Part shown: one piece after another, positions 15,894 to 25,732 of the stretch | Layout of the letters: the number at the start of each line of letters is the position of its first letter | Position numbering within the stretch: the first letter of the stretch is position 1 | Assembly (NCBI RefSeq): GCF_002028425.1 | Contig: NZ_CP020042.1 | Coordinates: 496,001 to 560,000, forward strand | DNA from: Streptomyces katrae | GTDB lineage: Bacteria; Actinomycetota; Actinomycetes; Streptomycetales; Streptomycetaceae | Length of the DNA: 64,000 bases | Reading direction: 5' to 3' | Notes under the pieces: generated by a model | What the model was told of the DNA's origin: nothing | Seen by the model: the letters and a program-made list of their open reading frames with translations, nothing else | The model's database searches: none | Position numbers and translations under genes: made by a program

Positions 15894-17674
15894 CCGCCGA
15901 GTCCGCTCAGGCCGGTGGGGACGTGCATGGTCTTCACGGTCTTGCCGCCGCCGACGTACATGTGGACCCCGCAGGGCAGACAGGGGTCGAAGCTGCGCAC
16001 GGCGCGCATGATGTCGATGCCCTTGAAGTTCTCCGGGGCGTTCTCCTCGAAGATCGGCGTGTTCTGCACGGCGTCCTCGTAGGGGCCCGGGGTGCCGAAG
16101 GTGTCGCGGGTGCTGGCGTTCCACGGGGTGGGCGGGTACGGGTGGTAGTTGGCGATCTTCCCGTCGCGGATGACCATGTGGTGGGAGAGGACGCCGCGGA
16201 CGGCCTCGGTGAAGCCGCAGCCGATGGACTGGTCCGGGACCTCGAACTTCTCCCAGGTCTGGGTGCGTCCGGCGCGGACCTCGGCCAGGCCCTGCTCGGC
16301 GCAGTGCAGGGCGATGCCGGCGGCGTAGGCCTGGAAGTAGGTGCGGGCGCGGTTGCGTTCCAGCGCGTTGGACCACTTCGGGATCTTCCACTCGAAGGTG
16401 GTCTCCGGCTTGGTCATGGTGCGCGGCAGGGTGATGATCACGCTGTGGCCGGTGGCCTTGACGTAGCCGACGTCGACGAGCCCGGACAGGGCGGTGGACC
16501 ACAGGCGGGCGAGGGGGCCGCCGCCGGTGTCGAGCGGCAGGTGGTCCTTGCCGTCGAACCAGCGGGGGGACATCACCCAGCTGTACTTGTCGTCGAAGTT
16601 GCGCTTCTGCGGGGCGGGGATGGTGTGCTGGTTCCAGGGGTGGCGGGGGTCGACGGGGTTGCCGAGCGGGTCGTGGGTGACGAACTGCTCGCGGCCCTCC
16701 CAGTCGTCGTAGTACGAGCTGCCGAGCAGGATGCGGATGCCGAGGTTGATCTCGGTGAGGTCGTTGGTGACCAGCTTGCCGTCGACGACGACGCCCGGGG
16801 TGACGAACATCTTCCGTCCCCAGTCGGTCATGTTGGCGTAGGTGAAGTCGCAGTACTCCGGATCGTTGAGGGCGCCCCAGCAGCCCAGCAGCACGCGCCG
16901 CCGTCCGACCTCCTCGTAGCCGGGAAGGGCCTCGTAGAAGAAGTCGAACAGGTCGTCGTGGAGCGGGACGACCCGCTTCATGAACTCGCAGTACCGCATG
17001 AGGCGGCTCATGTAGTCGGTGAACAGCTGGACGGAGGCGATGGTGCCGACGCCGCCCGGGTAGAGGGTGGAGGGGTGCACGTGGCGGCCCTCCATCAGGC
17101 AGAACATCTCGCGGGTGTACCGGCTGACCTGGAGGGCCTCGCGGTAGAACTCGCCCTCGATGGGGTTGAGGGAGCGCATGATGTCGGCGATGGTGCGGTA
17201 GCCGTGGTCGCCGGCGTGCGGGGCCTCGGTGCGCTCGGCGAGTTCGAGGACGCCGGGGTTGGTCTCGCGGACCATCTTCTCGCAGTAGTCGACCCCGACC
17301 AGGTTCTCCTGGAAGATGTTGTGGTCGAACATGTACTCCGCCGACTCGCCGAGGTTGATGATCCACTCGGCGAGGTGCGGCGGCTTGACCCCGTAGGCCA
17401 TGTTCTGCGTGTAGACGGAGCAGGTGGCGTGGTTGTCCCCGCAGATGCCGCAGATGCGGCTGGTGATGAAGTGCGCGTCGCGGGGGTCCTTGCCTCGCAT
17501 GAAGACGCTGTAGCCGCGGAAGACCGACGAGGTGCTGTAGCACTCGGCGACGCGCTTCTGCTTGAAGTCGATCTTCGTGTGGATGCCGAGGCTGCCCACG
17601 ATCCGGGTGATCGGATCCCAGGCCATCTCGACCAGGCCGCTGCCGTCGCCGGCCGCGTTCGTCTTCGGTGCCAT
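15890..17674 (-). CDS. hhyL: [NiFe]-hydrogenase large subunit, group 1h
   Basis: The catalytic subunit oxidises H2 at a NiFe(CN)2CO centre. The 594-residue protein has the first metal motif RICGICGDN (Cys75, Cys78) and the second DPCLPCGVH (Cys565, Cys568), followed by a 23-residue C-terminal extension after His571 that the endopeptidase should remove. Length and sequence match actinobacterial high-affinity uptake enzymes (formerly group 5). ATG at 17674 chosen because it opens EMAWDPITRIVG at the normal distance. It lies 77 bases after the small-subunit gene and is coupled to the NifU-like gene. Confidence 0.96.
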   Translation of the reverse strand: MAPKTNAAGDGSGLVEMAWDPITRIVGSLGIHTKIDFKQKRVAECYSTSSVFRGYSVFMRGKDPRDAHFITSRICGICGDNHATCSVYTQNMAYGVKPPHLAEWIINLGESAEYMFDHNIFQENLVGVDYCEKMVRETNPGVLELAERTEAPHAGDHGYRTIADIMRSLNPIEGEFYREALQVSRYTREMFCLMEGRHVHPSTLYPGGVGTIASVQLFTDYMSRLMRYCEFMKRVVPLHDDLFDFFYEALPGYEEVGRRRVLLGCWGALNDPEYCDFTYANMTDWGRKMFVTPGVVVDGKLVTNDLTEINLGIRILLGSSYYDDWEGREQFVTHDPLGNPVDPRHPWNQHTIPAPQKRNFDDKYSWVMSPRWFDGKDHLPLDTGGGPLARLWSTALSGLVDVGYVKATGHSVIITLPRTMTKPETTFEWKIPKWSNALERNRARTYFQAYAAGIALHCAEQGLAEVRAGRTQTWEKFEVPDQSIGCGFTEAVRGVLSHHMVIRDGKIANYHPYPPTPWNASTRDTFGTPGPYEDAVQNTPIFEENAPENFKGIDIMRAVRSFDPCLPCGVHMYVGGGKTVKTMHVPTGLSGLGG

Positions 17675-17751
17675 CGTCTGTGCCGTGACCCTTCGTTCGG
17701 TACGGGGTGGAGCGGGACGGAATCGGTGCGGACCGCGGGGAGGGCGGTCCG

Positions 17752-18807
<1,056 letters not shown>

Positions 18808-18876
18808 GCGGGGCCTCCTTCGGAGGGGATGCGGGGGGTGGGGAGGGGGCGGGCGGCGGACCGCACCGCTTCCTTG

Positions 18877-20649
18877 CTAGCAGGAGCCCGCCGGGGACGC
18901 GCTGTCTTGTACGGCCGGTCCAGTGACGACGGGGCCGTCCGGGCGGCCGGCGCCGGGTGCGGGGGCGGGGGCGGTGCGGCGCGTGAGGTGGGGCGGGGTC
19001 TGCCGGGCGGGCTCCTTGCGGACGAAGGCCCGGCGCAGGGCGTGGTAGGGGGCGTGCGGGTCGTCGAAGACGTGCTTCATCCGGTCCAGTTCCGCCTCCC
19101 GGTAGGAGGCCAGCGGGCGCCGGGCCTCGTCCTGTTCCCGGCGGGCCTTCTTGGCGGCGATCCGGGCGGAGGTGGCGGGCAGGCCGGCGAGGCGGGCCGC
19201 GAGCCGCGCCGTCTCCTCGGCGAAGGCCTCCGGCGGGCAGGCGACCGTGCGGTCGGACAGGCCCAGGGCGAGCGCCGCGCCGGCGCTCAGCGGCAGGGCG
19301 TCCTCGGTGAGCCGGGAGGCGGTGGCCGCGCCCACGCGGGCCGGCAGGGTGTACGTCCAGTACTCGGAGCCGTACAGGCCCATCAGGCGGTAGTGGGGGT
19401 TGAGCACCACGCCCGAGCGGCACCAGACCTCGTCGGCGGCGAGGGCGAGCATGGCGCCGCCCGCGGCGGCGTTCCCGCCGAGGGCGGCGACGACGAGGCG
19501 GTCGGTGGTGGTCAGGACCGCCTCGACCAGGTCGTCCATGGCGTTGATGTTGGCCCAGGACTCCGCGGCCGGGTCGGCGGCGGCCTCGATCACGCCCAGG
19601 TGGATGCCGTTGGAGAAGAAGTCGCGGCCGCCGCCGAGGACGAGGACCGAGGTGGGGCGGGAGAGGGCGTTCCGGTAGGCCTCCAGCAGCCGGCGGCAGC
19701 GGCCGGTGTCCATGGCGCCGGAGGGGAAGGAGAACGAGAGGAAGCCGGTCTGCCCCTCCTCCCGGTAGCGGATGTCGGACCAGGTGCGGCGGCGGGGGCT
19801 GCTGTGCAGGGGCGCGGGGTGTTCGCGCAGCGGGGGCAGCCGGTCGCCGAGGGCGAGGACGGCCGGGAGGCGGGGGGCGGGGGGCTCTCCGGGCGCCTGG
19901 CGGGCCCGTAGCTCCGGGATCCACACGGCGCCGTCGGCCGTGGCCCGGCAGATGGCTCCGGCGCGGGTGGCCAGCAGTTCGCCGGGGCGGCCGCGCAGCC
20001 GGTCCTCGGGGTGCCCGCCGTGCAGGTACCACTGCGCGCCGAGCAGTTCGTCGCGTACGCCGGGCCGGGAGTCGGCGGCGCGCAGCACCCGCAGGATCCG
20101 CTCGGTGCCGTCGCTCTCCCAGTCGATGCGGCGGCCCTCCTGGCGCAGGGCGGGGCGGGCCTCGGTGGCGTGCTGGGGCCGCGGGACGTACGTTCCGCCG
20201 GCGAAGCGCTCCACGGCGAGCAGGACGGCCTCCAGGGCCGCGTCGGCGATCTCCCCGCGGTAGAGGTCGCTCTTGCCGACCGCCGGGACGGTGCACTCGG
20301 CGGTGGCCCAGACGGGGCCGGCGTCCATCTCGGCCTCGGCCTGCAGGACGGTCACCCCCCAGCGGGTGCGGCCCTCCTGGACGGCCCAGTCGAGGGAGGA
20401 GGGGCCGCGGTCGCCGACCGGGCCGGGGTGGACGATCAGACAGGGGTGAGCGGACCAGACCTCTTCGGGGATCGCGGTGCGCAGCATCGGCGCGAGGACG
20501 AGGTCGGGGGCGTGGTCGCGGACGGCCTCGGCGAGGGGGCGGTCGGCGAGGGCGAGTTCGACGGCCACGCTGTGGCCGTGGTCGCGCAGCTCGGCGTGGA
20601 CCCGCTGGGTGAGGCTGTTGAAGGCGCTCGCGAGGAGCAGGACGTGCAC
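18877..20649 (-). CDS. hypX: HypX, aerobic CO-ligand biosynthesis enzyme
   Basis: HypX converts formyl-tetrahydrofolate to CO for the active-site iron under air. The 590-residue protein joins an N-terminal formyltransferase-like domain (HPGPVGDRGPSSLDWA near residue 75) to a C-terminal enoyl-CoA hydratase-like domain (residues about 285-530, with LGGGRDFFSNGIHL and GGNAAAGGAMLAL). The last 60 residues are Pro/Ala-rich and look disordered. Start is GTG at 20649 with GGGAG six bases upstream. It is the first gene of the operon, so expression of the whole locus begins here. Confidence 0.95.
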   Translation of the reverse strand: MHVLLLASAFNSLTQRVHAELRDHGHSVAVELALADRPLAEAVRDHAPDLVLAPMLRTAIPEEVWSAHPCLIVHPGPVGDRGPSSLDWAVQEGRTRWGVTVLQAEAEMDAGPVWATAECTVPAVGKSDLYRGEIADAALEAVLLAVERFAGGTYVPRPQHATEARPALRQEGRRIDWESDGTERILRVLRAADSRPGVRDELLGAQWYLHGGHPEDRLRGRPGELLATRAGAICRATADGAVWIPELRARQAPGEPPAPRLPAVLALGDRLPPLREHPAPLHSSPRRRTWSDIRYREEGQTGFLSFSFPSGAMDTGRCRRLLEAYRNALSRPTSVLVLGGGRDFFSNGIHLGVIEAAADPAAESWANINAMDDLVEAVLTTTDRLVVAALGGNAAAGGAMLALAADEVWCRSGVVLNPHYRLMGLYGSEYWTYTLPARVGAATASRLTEDALPLSAGAALALGLSDRTVACPPEAFAEETARLAARLAGLPATSARIAAKKARREQDEARRPLASYREAELDRMKHVFDDPHAPYHALRRAFVRKEPARQTPPHLTRRTAPAPAPGAGRPDGPVVTGPAVQDSASPAGSC

Positions 20650-20847
20650 GTGGTCTCCCGCGGCGGTCCGGGGTCCGGGGCGCGGTGGCGTCCGGCCCGA
20701 TCGGCAGATCGTGACCGGTTCATGACCGGCCGCCTGCGATCGTGGCGGGTCCGGCCCGGTGCGGGGGCGCAGGCGGGCGGCGGTGTCACTCGAAAGCGGC
20801 CCGGCCGGGGGCCAGTCGGCCCCGGGGGGACGGCCGGCGGGGTGCCG
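20650..20847 (-). promoter_or_regulatory. Presumed promoter region of the hydrogenase operon
   Basis: These 198 bases separate hypX from the iron-permease-like gene, which reads the same way. They contain no frame with coding character. A direct repeat TGACCGG occurs twice at an 11-base offset (20712-20718 and 20723-20729), about 60-80 bases before the hypX start, a spacing that would put both copies on one face of the helix. I do not see a convincing -35/-10 pair. Which regulator binds, if any, is unknown. Confidence 0.35.
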
Positions 20848-21219
20848 TCAGAGCCGGTCTTCCATGCCGATGGCGTCCTCCAGGTCCTGGTGGGCCTCGC
20901 TCCAGTCGCCCTCCTGCTGCTCCAGGAGGGCGGCGGCGATGGCGTCGAGCTTGCGCTGGATGGCGTGTTCGGCCCGGCGTTCGGAGTTCTTCAGCAGGGC
21001 CAGCAGCAGGAGCGACAGGGCGCCCATGGCGTCGCCCGCCAGGTGCTGCCACTCCACCGGCAGCCGGGCCACGTGGACGGCGGCGAAGCCGGCCACCAGG
21101 GTCACGCAGAGCAGCAGGAAGGCCGCGGAGCTCGTGAAGTTCGAGGCCAGTTCGGCCAGGGTCTCGAAGCGGCCGCGGCGGCCCGTGCCGGTCTTCTTCG
21201 CGGGGTGCTCGAAGGTCAT
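20848..21219 (-). CDS. Low-affinity iron permease-like small membrane protein
   Basis: The 123-residue protein starts at ATG 21219. It has two hydrophobic helices (AAFLLLCVTLVAGFAAVHVA and MGALSLLLLALL) flanking a WQHLAGD loop, then KNSERRAEHAIQRKLDAI, the helical signature seen in the low-affinity iron permease family (PF04120-like). Many bacterial members are annotated from similarity to fungal Fet4 and have not been shown to move iron. An acidic C-terminus ends AIGMEDRL. Confidence 0.78.
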   Translation of the reverse strand: MTFEHPAKKTGTGRRGRFETLAELASNFTSSAAFLLLCVTLVAGFAAVHVARLPVEWQHLAGDAMGALSLLLLALLKNSERRAEHAIQRKLDAIAAALLEQQEGDWSEAHQDLEDAIGMEDRL

Positions 21220-21275
21220 GCACGGCGCCTGCCCGCCGGCCGTCCCGGCAATCCCGGGCCCGGCCCCGGGCGCAC

Positions 21276-21605
21276 TCAGCCGCCGCGCCGGCACCAGCGG
21301 CGCACCAGGACGAACAGCCCTGCCAGGGTGGCCGCGTACGAGAAGGTGAAGGCGGCGATGAGGGCGGGCTCGGAGGTGGCGACGGCCAGGGGCAGCAGGG
21401 CGAGGGCGGCCACGGCCATGGCGCAGACCGTGCCGGTCAGCGCGCCGTGGCGGGCGCCGCGCGGCCGGCCGGCCGGGTCGGGTTCCTGGGGGAAGAGGCG
21501 GGTGCCGAACGTCATGGCGCGGTCGAAGCGCGGGTCCGCGCGCAGGGCGCGTTCGATCGCGGTCAGGGCCCTTTGCTCCCGGTGCGAGAGTCCGCTGCCG
21601 TCCAT
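21276..21605 (-). CDS. DUF3040 membrane protein
   Basis: This 109-residue protein starts at ATG 21605 with GLSHREQRALTAIERAL, the DUF3040 hallmark (LSxxEQRxLxxIExxL), then ADPRFDRAM, and two transmembrane helices separated by a short ATSEPAL loop. A basic WCRRGG end faces the cytoplasm. The family is actinobacterial and uncharacterised. The open frame extends upstream through the intergenic repeat but coding character begins at this Met. Confidence 0.85.
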   Translation of the reverse strand: MDGSGLSHREQRALTAIERALRADPRFDRAMTFGTRLFPQEPDPAGRPRGARHGALTGTVCAMAVAALALLPLAVATSEPALIAAFTFSYAATLAGLFVLVRRWCRRGG

Positions 21606-21819
21606 CACGGCCTCCTGCGCGTCGGCGGCCGGCTCGCGCCGGCTCGCGGGGCTGTGGCCGGGCGTCTTCCCCGCCGCCACGGCGGCCATGCGCGCCGCCG
21701 GGGCAGGGCCGGGGGGTGTCCCGGGCGGCCGTCGGCCGAGGGCGTGGTGCCGGCGCCGGTACGTGCCGGGGGGCATGCCCGGGCGGGCGCTCCCGGGGCC
21801 GGAGCGCGTGACGGCCCCA

Positions 21820-21971
21820 GGGCCTGTCGTCAAAGTCCCGTCGTCGCCCGGAGGGCGGCCCCGCGGCGTCTGGTGCGTGCTCCCGGTGCGGCGAGAGTGC
21901 GTGCCTGGGGGCACCTCCCAGCGGTAGCCGGGGGAGCGTCGCGGGGCAGACGGGACTTTGCCGACAGGCCC
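21820..21971. repeat. MITE-like element with 23-bp terminal inverted repeats
   Basis: The 23-base ends at 21820-21842 and 21949-21971 are inverted copies with a single mismatch, beginning GGGCCTGTCG. The 152-bp element has no coding frame of its own. The 483-bp gap it occupies (21606-22088) contains no other gene that I can support; on either side of the element are only GC-rich sequences. The sequence is of the type repeated in many Streptomyces genomes and is presumably mobilised by a transposase elsewhere. No clear target duplication is visible. Confidence 0.7.
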
Positions 21972-22088
21972 CAGGCCGGGCTCAGCGCCGGTGGCGGGAC
22001 CGGACACCACGGCATAACGCGCCCGGGACGGGCACGCCCGTGCCGGCGCTCCCGGGCGCCGGGCATCCGCGGGGGGCCCGGGCCGGGC

Positions 22089-22715
22089 TCAGCGGTAGTG
22101 GGCCGCCGCCTCCGCGAAGGGGACCGCCTGCGCGGGTACGGACGCCAGCAGGGCGACCCAGGAGCCGTCCGTGAACTCCAGGTCCATCCGGCCCCGCTGG
22201 AGCACGCCCGTCGGCCGGGCGCGCACGGCGGCGACGGCCGAGCGGGGTGCCTCCCAGTACTCCTTCATCACGGGCGTCGACTGCCACAGGTGCGAGACGT
22301 CGGTGAGGCCGAACCAGCGCCGGTCGGTGACGGCGAGGACGCCGGTGACCGAGCCGCGGGCTCCGGCCCGGCTGATGAGGAAGCGCCCGGCCGTGCTCTC
22401 CCAGCCGCCCTCCATGCTCTTGCCGTGCATCAGCCGGGTGCCGAGCTGGTCCACGGCGTCCGGCAGCCGGTCCACCGCGGCGGCCGCGGCGGCCGGCCGC
22501 GAACGCCGGGGGTCGATCACCCGGGTCCGCACCAGCTGCGCCAGCGGCTTGGGCAGCTTCGCCTCGATGCGGCGGTGGAGGGAGGGATCGGCCGGGGGCA
22601 GCAGGTCCTCGGGCGGGGTGGGTACGCCCGGTCCGAGCTCGTACGCGCACACGGCGACAAGGTGCTCCCCCGCACGCAGGAAGGGTCGGACCTGTTCGCG
22701 CCTGTCCTCGGTCAA
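22089..22715 (-). CDS. Hypothetical protein, 208 residues
   Basis: I do not recognise a family. The chosen start is TTG at 22715, with AGGAG at 22724-22728 eight bases upstream; a GTG at 22811 is in frame but has no ribosome-binding site. The product starts LTEDRREQVRPFLRAGE, has a Pro-rich loop near residue 30, and ends with a beta-rich part (GVLAVTDRRWFGL, RMDLEFTDGSW) reminiscent of PH-like folds found in actinobacterial proteins. No signal peptide, membrane segment or Cys pair. Neighbours give no functional hint. Confidence 0.72.
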   Translation of the reverse strand: MTEDRREQVRPFLRAGEHLVAVCAYELGPGVPTPPEDLLPPADPSLHRRIEAKLPKPLAQLVRTRVIDPRRSRPAAAAAAVDRLPDAVDQLGTRLMHGKSMEGGWESTAGRFLISRAGARGSVTGVLAVTDRRWFGLTDVSHLWQSTPVMKEYWEAPRSAVAAVRARPTGVLQRGRMDLEFTDGSWVALLASVPAQAVPFAEAAAHYR

Positions 22716-22919
22716 CGGGCGTGCTCCTGTCGTGCGTAGGGCCGGTGGTAACCGGTGCGGTGCCGCCGGGATGGTCGTGCCCGGCGTTCCGGATTCTCCC
22801 TTATGGGCCACCGCGGATGATCATCGGGGGGCCTCGGAAGGGATACCCGGAAGGGGTACCGGCGGTAAGCCCGTGCGGGGGCGCGCGGGTGGGGCGGAGC
22901 GGGCCCCTCCCGGGGCCCC

Positions 22920-25652
22920 TCAGAGGGGTTCGGCGTCCAGGAGGAAGGCCGTCGGATCCGCCTCCGCGCCCTCGCCGGAGCCGGGCGGCGCCAGCTCCGC
23001 CCAGATGACCTTGCCGCCGGCGGTGTAGCGGGTGCCCCAGTGCTCACTGAGCTGCGCCACCAGGAACAGGCCGCGTCCGCCCTCGTCGGTGGTGGCGGCG
23101 TACCTCAGGTGCGGGGCGTTGCTGCTGCCGTCCCAGACCTCGCAGGTCAGGCCGTGGTCGTGGAGCAGCCGCACCCGTACCGGGCCGCTGCCGTGGCGCA
23201 GGGCGTTGGTGACCAGCTCGCTGAGGATCAGCTCCGTGGCGAAGCCGAGCCCGGGCAGGCCCCAGTCCTCCAGGGTGCGGGCGGCCGCGCTGCGGATCTC
23301 GCCGACCGCGCTCGGTTCGAGCGGGACGTCCCACTGGGCGACCCGGTCCGCGCCGAGGGTCCGGGTCCGGGCGACGAGGAGGGCCACGTCGTCGGCTGGG
23401 CGGGCGGGCAGCAGCAGGTCGAGGATGTCCCGGCAGGTCTCGCGCGGGTCGCCGTCGGAGCCGCTCAGCGCGGTGCGCAGCAGTTCCAGCCCCTCGCCGA
23501 TGTCCCGGCCGCGCTCCTCGATCAGCCCGTCGGTGTACAGGACGAGCCGGCTGCCCTCCGCCAGTTCCAGCTCCGCCGTCTCGAAGGGCATGCCGCCGAG
23601 CCCGAGCGGGGGCCCGGCCGGCAGGTCCACGATCTCGGTGGTGCCGTCGGGGGCGGCCACCAGGGGCGGGAGGTGTCCGGCGCGGGCCAGCGTGCAGCGC
23701 CGGGAGACCGGGTCGTATACGGCGTACAGGCAGGTCGCGCCGAGGACGGAGCCGGTCGCGCCGTCGCCCTCGTCGTCGTGGTCGATGCGCTGGACCAGGT
23801 CGTCCAGGCGGGCGAGGATCTCGTCCGGGGCGAGGTCGAGCGAGGAGAAGTTGTGCACGGCGGTGCGCAGCCGTCCCATGGTCGCGGCGGCGTGCAGTCC
23901 GTGTCCGACGACGTCCCCGACGACCAGCGCGACCCGGCAGCCCGGCAGCGGGATCACGTCGAACCAGTCCCCGCCCACCCCGGACTGCGCGGGCAGGTAG
24001 AAGTGCGCCACGTCCACGGCGCTCTGCTCGGGCAGGGCGCGCGGCAGCAGGCTGCGCTGGAGGGTGACGGCGAGGGCGTGCTCGCGGGTGTAGCGGCGGG
24101 CGTTGTCCATGCTGACGGCGGCGCGGGCGACGAGTTCCACGGCCAGCGACAGGTCGTCCTCGTCGAAGGGCTCGGGCTTGCGCGAGCGCCAGAAGTTGAC
24201 CACGCCGAGGACCACGCCCCGGGCGGTGAGCGGGGCCGCGATCAGGGAGTGGATCCCGTAGTCGATGATGGCGCGGGTGCGAGGGGGGTCCTGGGCGAGC
24301 CAGCCCGGTTCGGCCGAGAGGTCCGGCACCAGCTCGGCCTCGCCGGTGCCGTAGCCGCGCGCCTGGGGGGTGGAGGGCAGGAAGTCGATGAGCAGGCCGC
24401 GGGGGTAGAGGGGGTGGTCGGCGCGGATGCCGCTGACCGCGGTGCGGCGCATGTCGGCGCCCGGTCCGGGTTCGTCCCCGTCGAGGACCGGTTCGGCCAG
24501 GTCGACCGTGGCGAAGTCGGCGAAGCGGGGGACGGCGACGTCGGCGAGCTCCTCGGCGGTGCGGACCACGTCGAGGGTGGTGCCGATGTCGCCGCCCGCG
24601 TCGTAGAGCAGCTTCAGGCGGCGGCGGGCGGTCTCCGCGCGGCTGGTCAGGACCCGCATCTCGGTCGAGTCGCGGATGGTGACCGCCGTGCCGCCGTCGG
24701 CGCGGCCGCGGGGGTGGGTGCGCCGCTGGTTGACGACGAGCAGCCGCTCGCCGGTCTCCAGCACCTCGTCGGTGGCCACCCGGCCGGAGAGCAGCAGGTC
24801 CGCCATCCGGTGGTCCAGGCCCGGTACGTCCCCGACGTGGCGGCCGTCGGCGTCGTCGGGCAGGCCGAGGAGCCGTTTGGCCTCGTCGTTGGCGAGCAGC
24901 AGCCGCCCGTCCCCGTCGATGATCAGCACCCCTTCGCGGACGGCGTGGAGCACCGCGTCGTGGTGTTCGTACATGCGGGTCATCTCGAGCGGGCCCAGCC
25001 CGTGGGTCTGCCGGTTCAGCCGTCTGCTGATCAGGGCCGTGCCGGCGGTGGCCAGGGCCAGGGTGGCGGCGATGGAGAGCAGGATGACGGGGAGCTGGCG
25101 GTTGACGACGCCGGTCACGTTCTTGACGGTGAGGCCCGCCGACACCAGGCCGACGACCTTGCCGTCGGCCGCGGTGACCGGCACCACCGCCTGGATCTCC
25201 TTGCCGAGTGGGCCGTCCACGCTCTCGGTGTACGTGTGCCCGGCGAGGGAGGGGCCGATGGTGCCGACGAACCGTTTGCCGATGCGGTCCGGCTGGGGGT
25301 GGGTGTAGCGGATGCCGTGGGTGTCCATGACCACGATGAAGTCGACCCCGGCGTCCTTGCGGGTCCGTTCGGCGAGCGGCTGCAGGACGGCCGAGGGGTC
25401 GGGGGACTTCAGCGCCGCCTGGAGGCCCAGGGAGTGGGCGAAGGTCTGCGCGACGGCCACGGACCGGTTGCGGGCCTCGCGGTCGACGTCGTGCCGCGAC
25501 TGGAGGACCAGCGCCAGCAGCGCACCGGCCGCGAGCAAGACCACGATCGCCACCTGGAGGACGAATACCTGTCTGGCGACGCTTCTGGATCGGCTGCCTA
25601 GAGGTGACCGCACCGACGTGCCCGGCACGGGTGGCGAGAAGGGGTCACGCAC
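22920..25652 (-). CDS. Membrane sensor SpoIIE-type phosphatase with PAS, GAF and ATPase domains
   Basis: The 910-residue protein starts at GTG 25652. Domains in order: a transmembrane helix (about 20-42), an extracytoplasmic Cache-like sensor similar to CitA/DcuS (45-175, with IVVMDTHGIRYTHP), a second helix (about 180-205), PAS (220-310), GAF (330-500), PP2C/SpoIIE phosphatase (520-730, with GGDWFDVIPL and VGDVVGHG), and a HATPase_c_2/RsbW-like domain (765-880, with ELVTNALRHG). Such proteins control anti-sigma-factor antagonists by dephosphorylation and may rephosphorylate them. It responds probably to an extracellular small molecule. Single-gene unit. Confidence 0.93.
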   Translation of the reverse strand: MRDPFSPPVPGTSVRSPLGSRSRSVARQVFVLQVAIVVLLAAGALLALVLQSRHDVDREARNRSVAVAQTFAHSLGLQAALKSPDPSAVLQPLAERTRKDAGVDFIVVMDTHGIRYTHPQPDRIGKRFVGTIGPSLAGHTYTESVDGPLGKEIQAVVPVTAADGKVVGLVSAGLTVKNVTGVVNRQLPVILLSIAATLALATAGTALISRRLNRQTHGLGPLEMTRMYEHHDAVLHAVREGVLIIDGDGRLLLANDEAKRLLGLPDDADGRHVGDVPGLDHRMADLLLSGRVATDEVLETGERLLVVNQRRTHPRGRADGGTAVTIRDSTEMRVLTSRAETARRRLKLLYDAGGDIGTTLDVVRTAEELADVAVPRFADFATVDLAEPVLDGDEPGPGADMRRTAVSGIRADHPLYPRGLLIDFLPSTPQARGYGTGEAELVPDLSAEPGWLAQDPPRTRAIIDYGIHSLIAAPLTARGVVLGVVNFWRSRKPEPFDEDDLSLAVELVARAAVSMDNARRYTREHALAVTLQRSLLPRALPEQSAVDVAHFYLPAQSGVGGDWFDVIPLPGCRVALVVGDVVGHGLHAAATMGRLRTAVHNFSSLDLAPDEILARLDDLVQRIDHDDEGDGATGSVLGATCLYAVYDPVSRRCTLARAGHLPPLVAAPDGTTEIVDLPAGPPLGLGGMPFETAELELAEGSRLVLYTDGLIEERGRDIGEGLELLRTALSGSDGDPRETCRDILDLLLPARPADDVALLVARTRTLGADRVAQWDVPLEPSAVGEIRSAAARTLEDWGLPGLGFATELILSELVTNALRHGSGPVRVRLLHDHGLTCEVWDGSSNAPHLRYAATTDEGGRGLFLVAQLSEHWGTRYTAGGKVIWAELAPPGSGEGAEADPTAFLLDAEPL

Positions 25653-25732
25653 CCAGTTGTAGCACTTCCGGGCGCCCACGGCGCCCGGCGCGGCGGCGCG
25701 CCGGGCGTGATGTCGCCGCGGGGCCCGTCCGG

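Noticed and set aside
22809..22811. GTG as start of the 208-residue hypothetical gene
   Set aside because: No ribosome-binding site and the extra 32 residues are Pro/Thr-rich without coding character; the TTG at 22715 has AGGAG at correct spacing.
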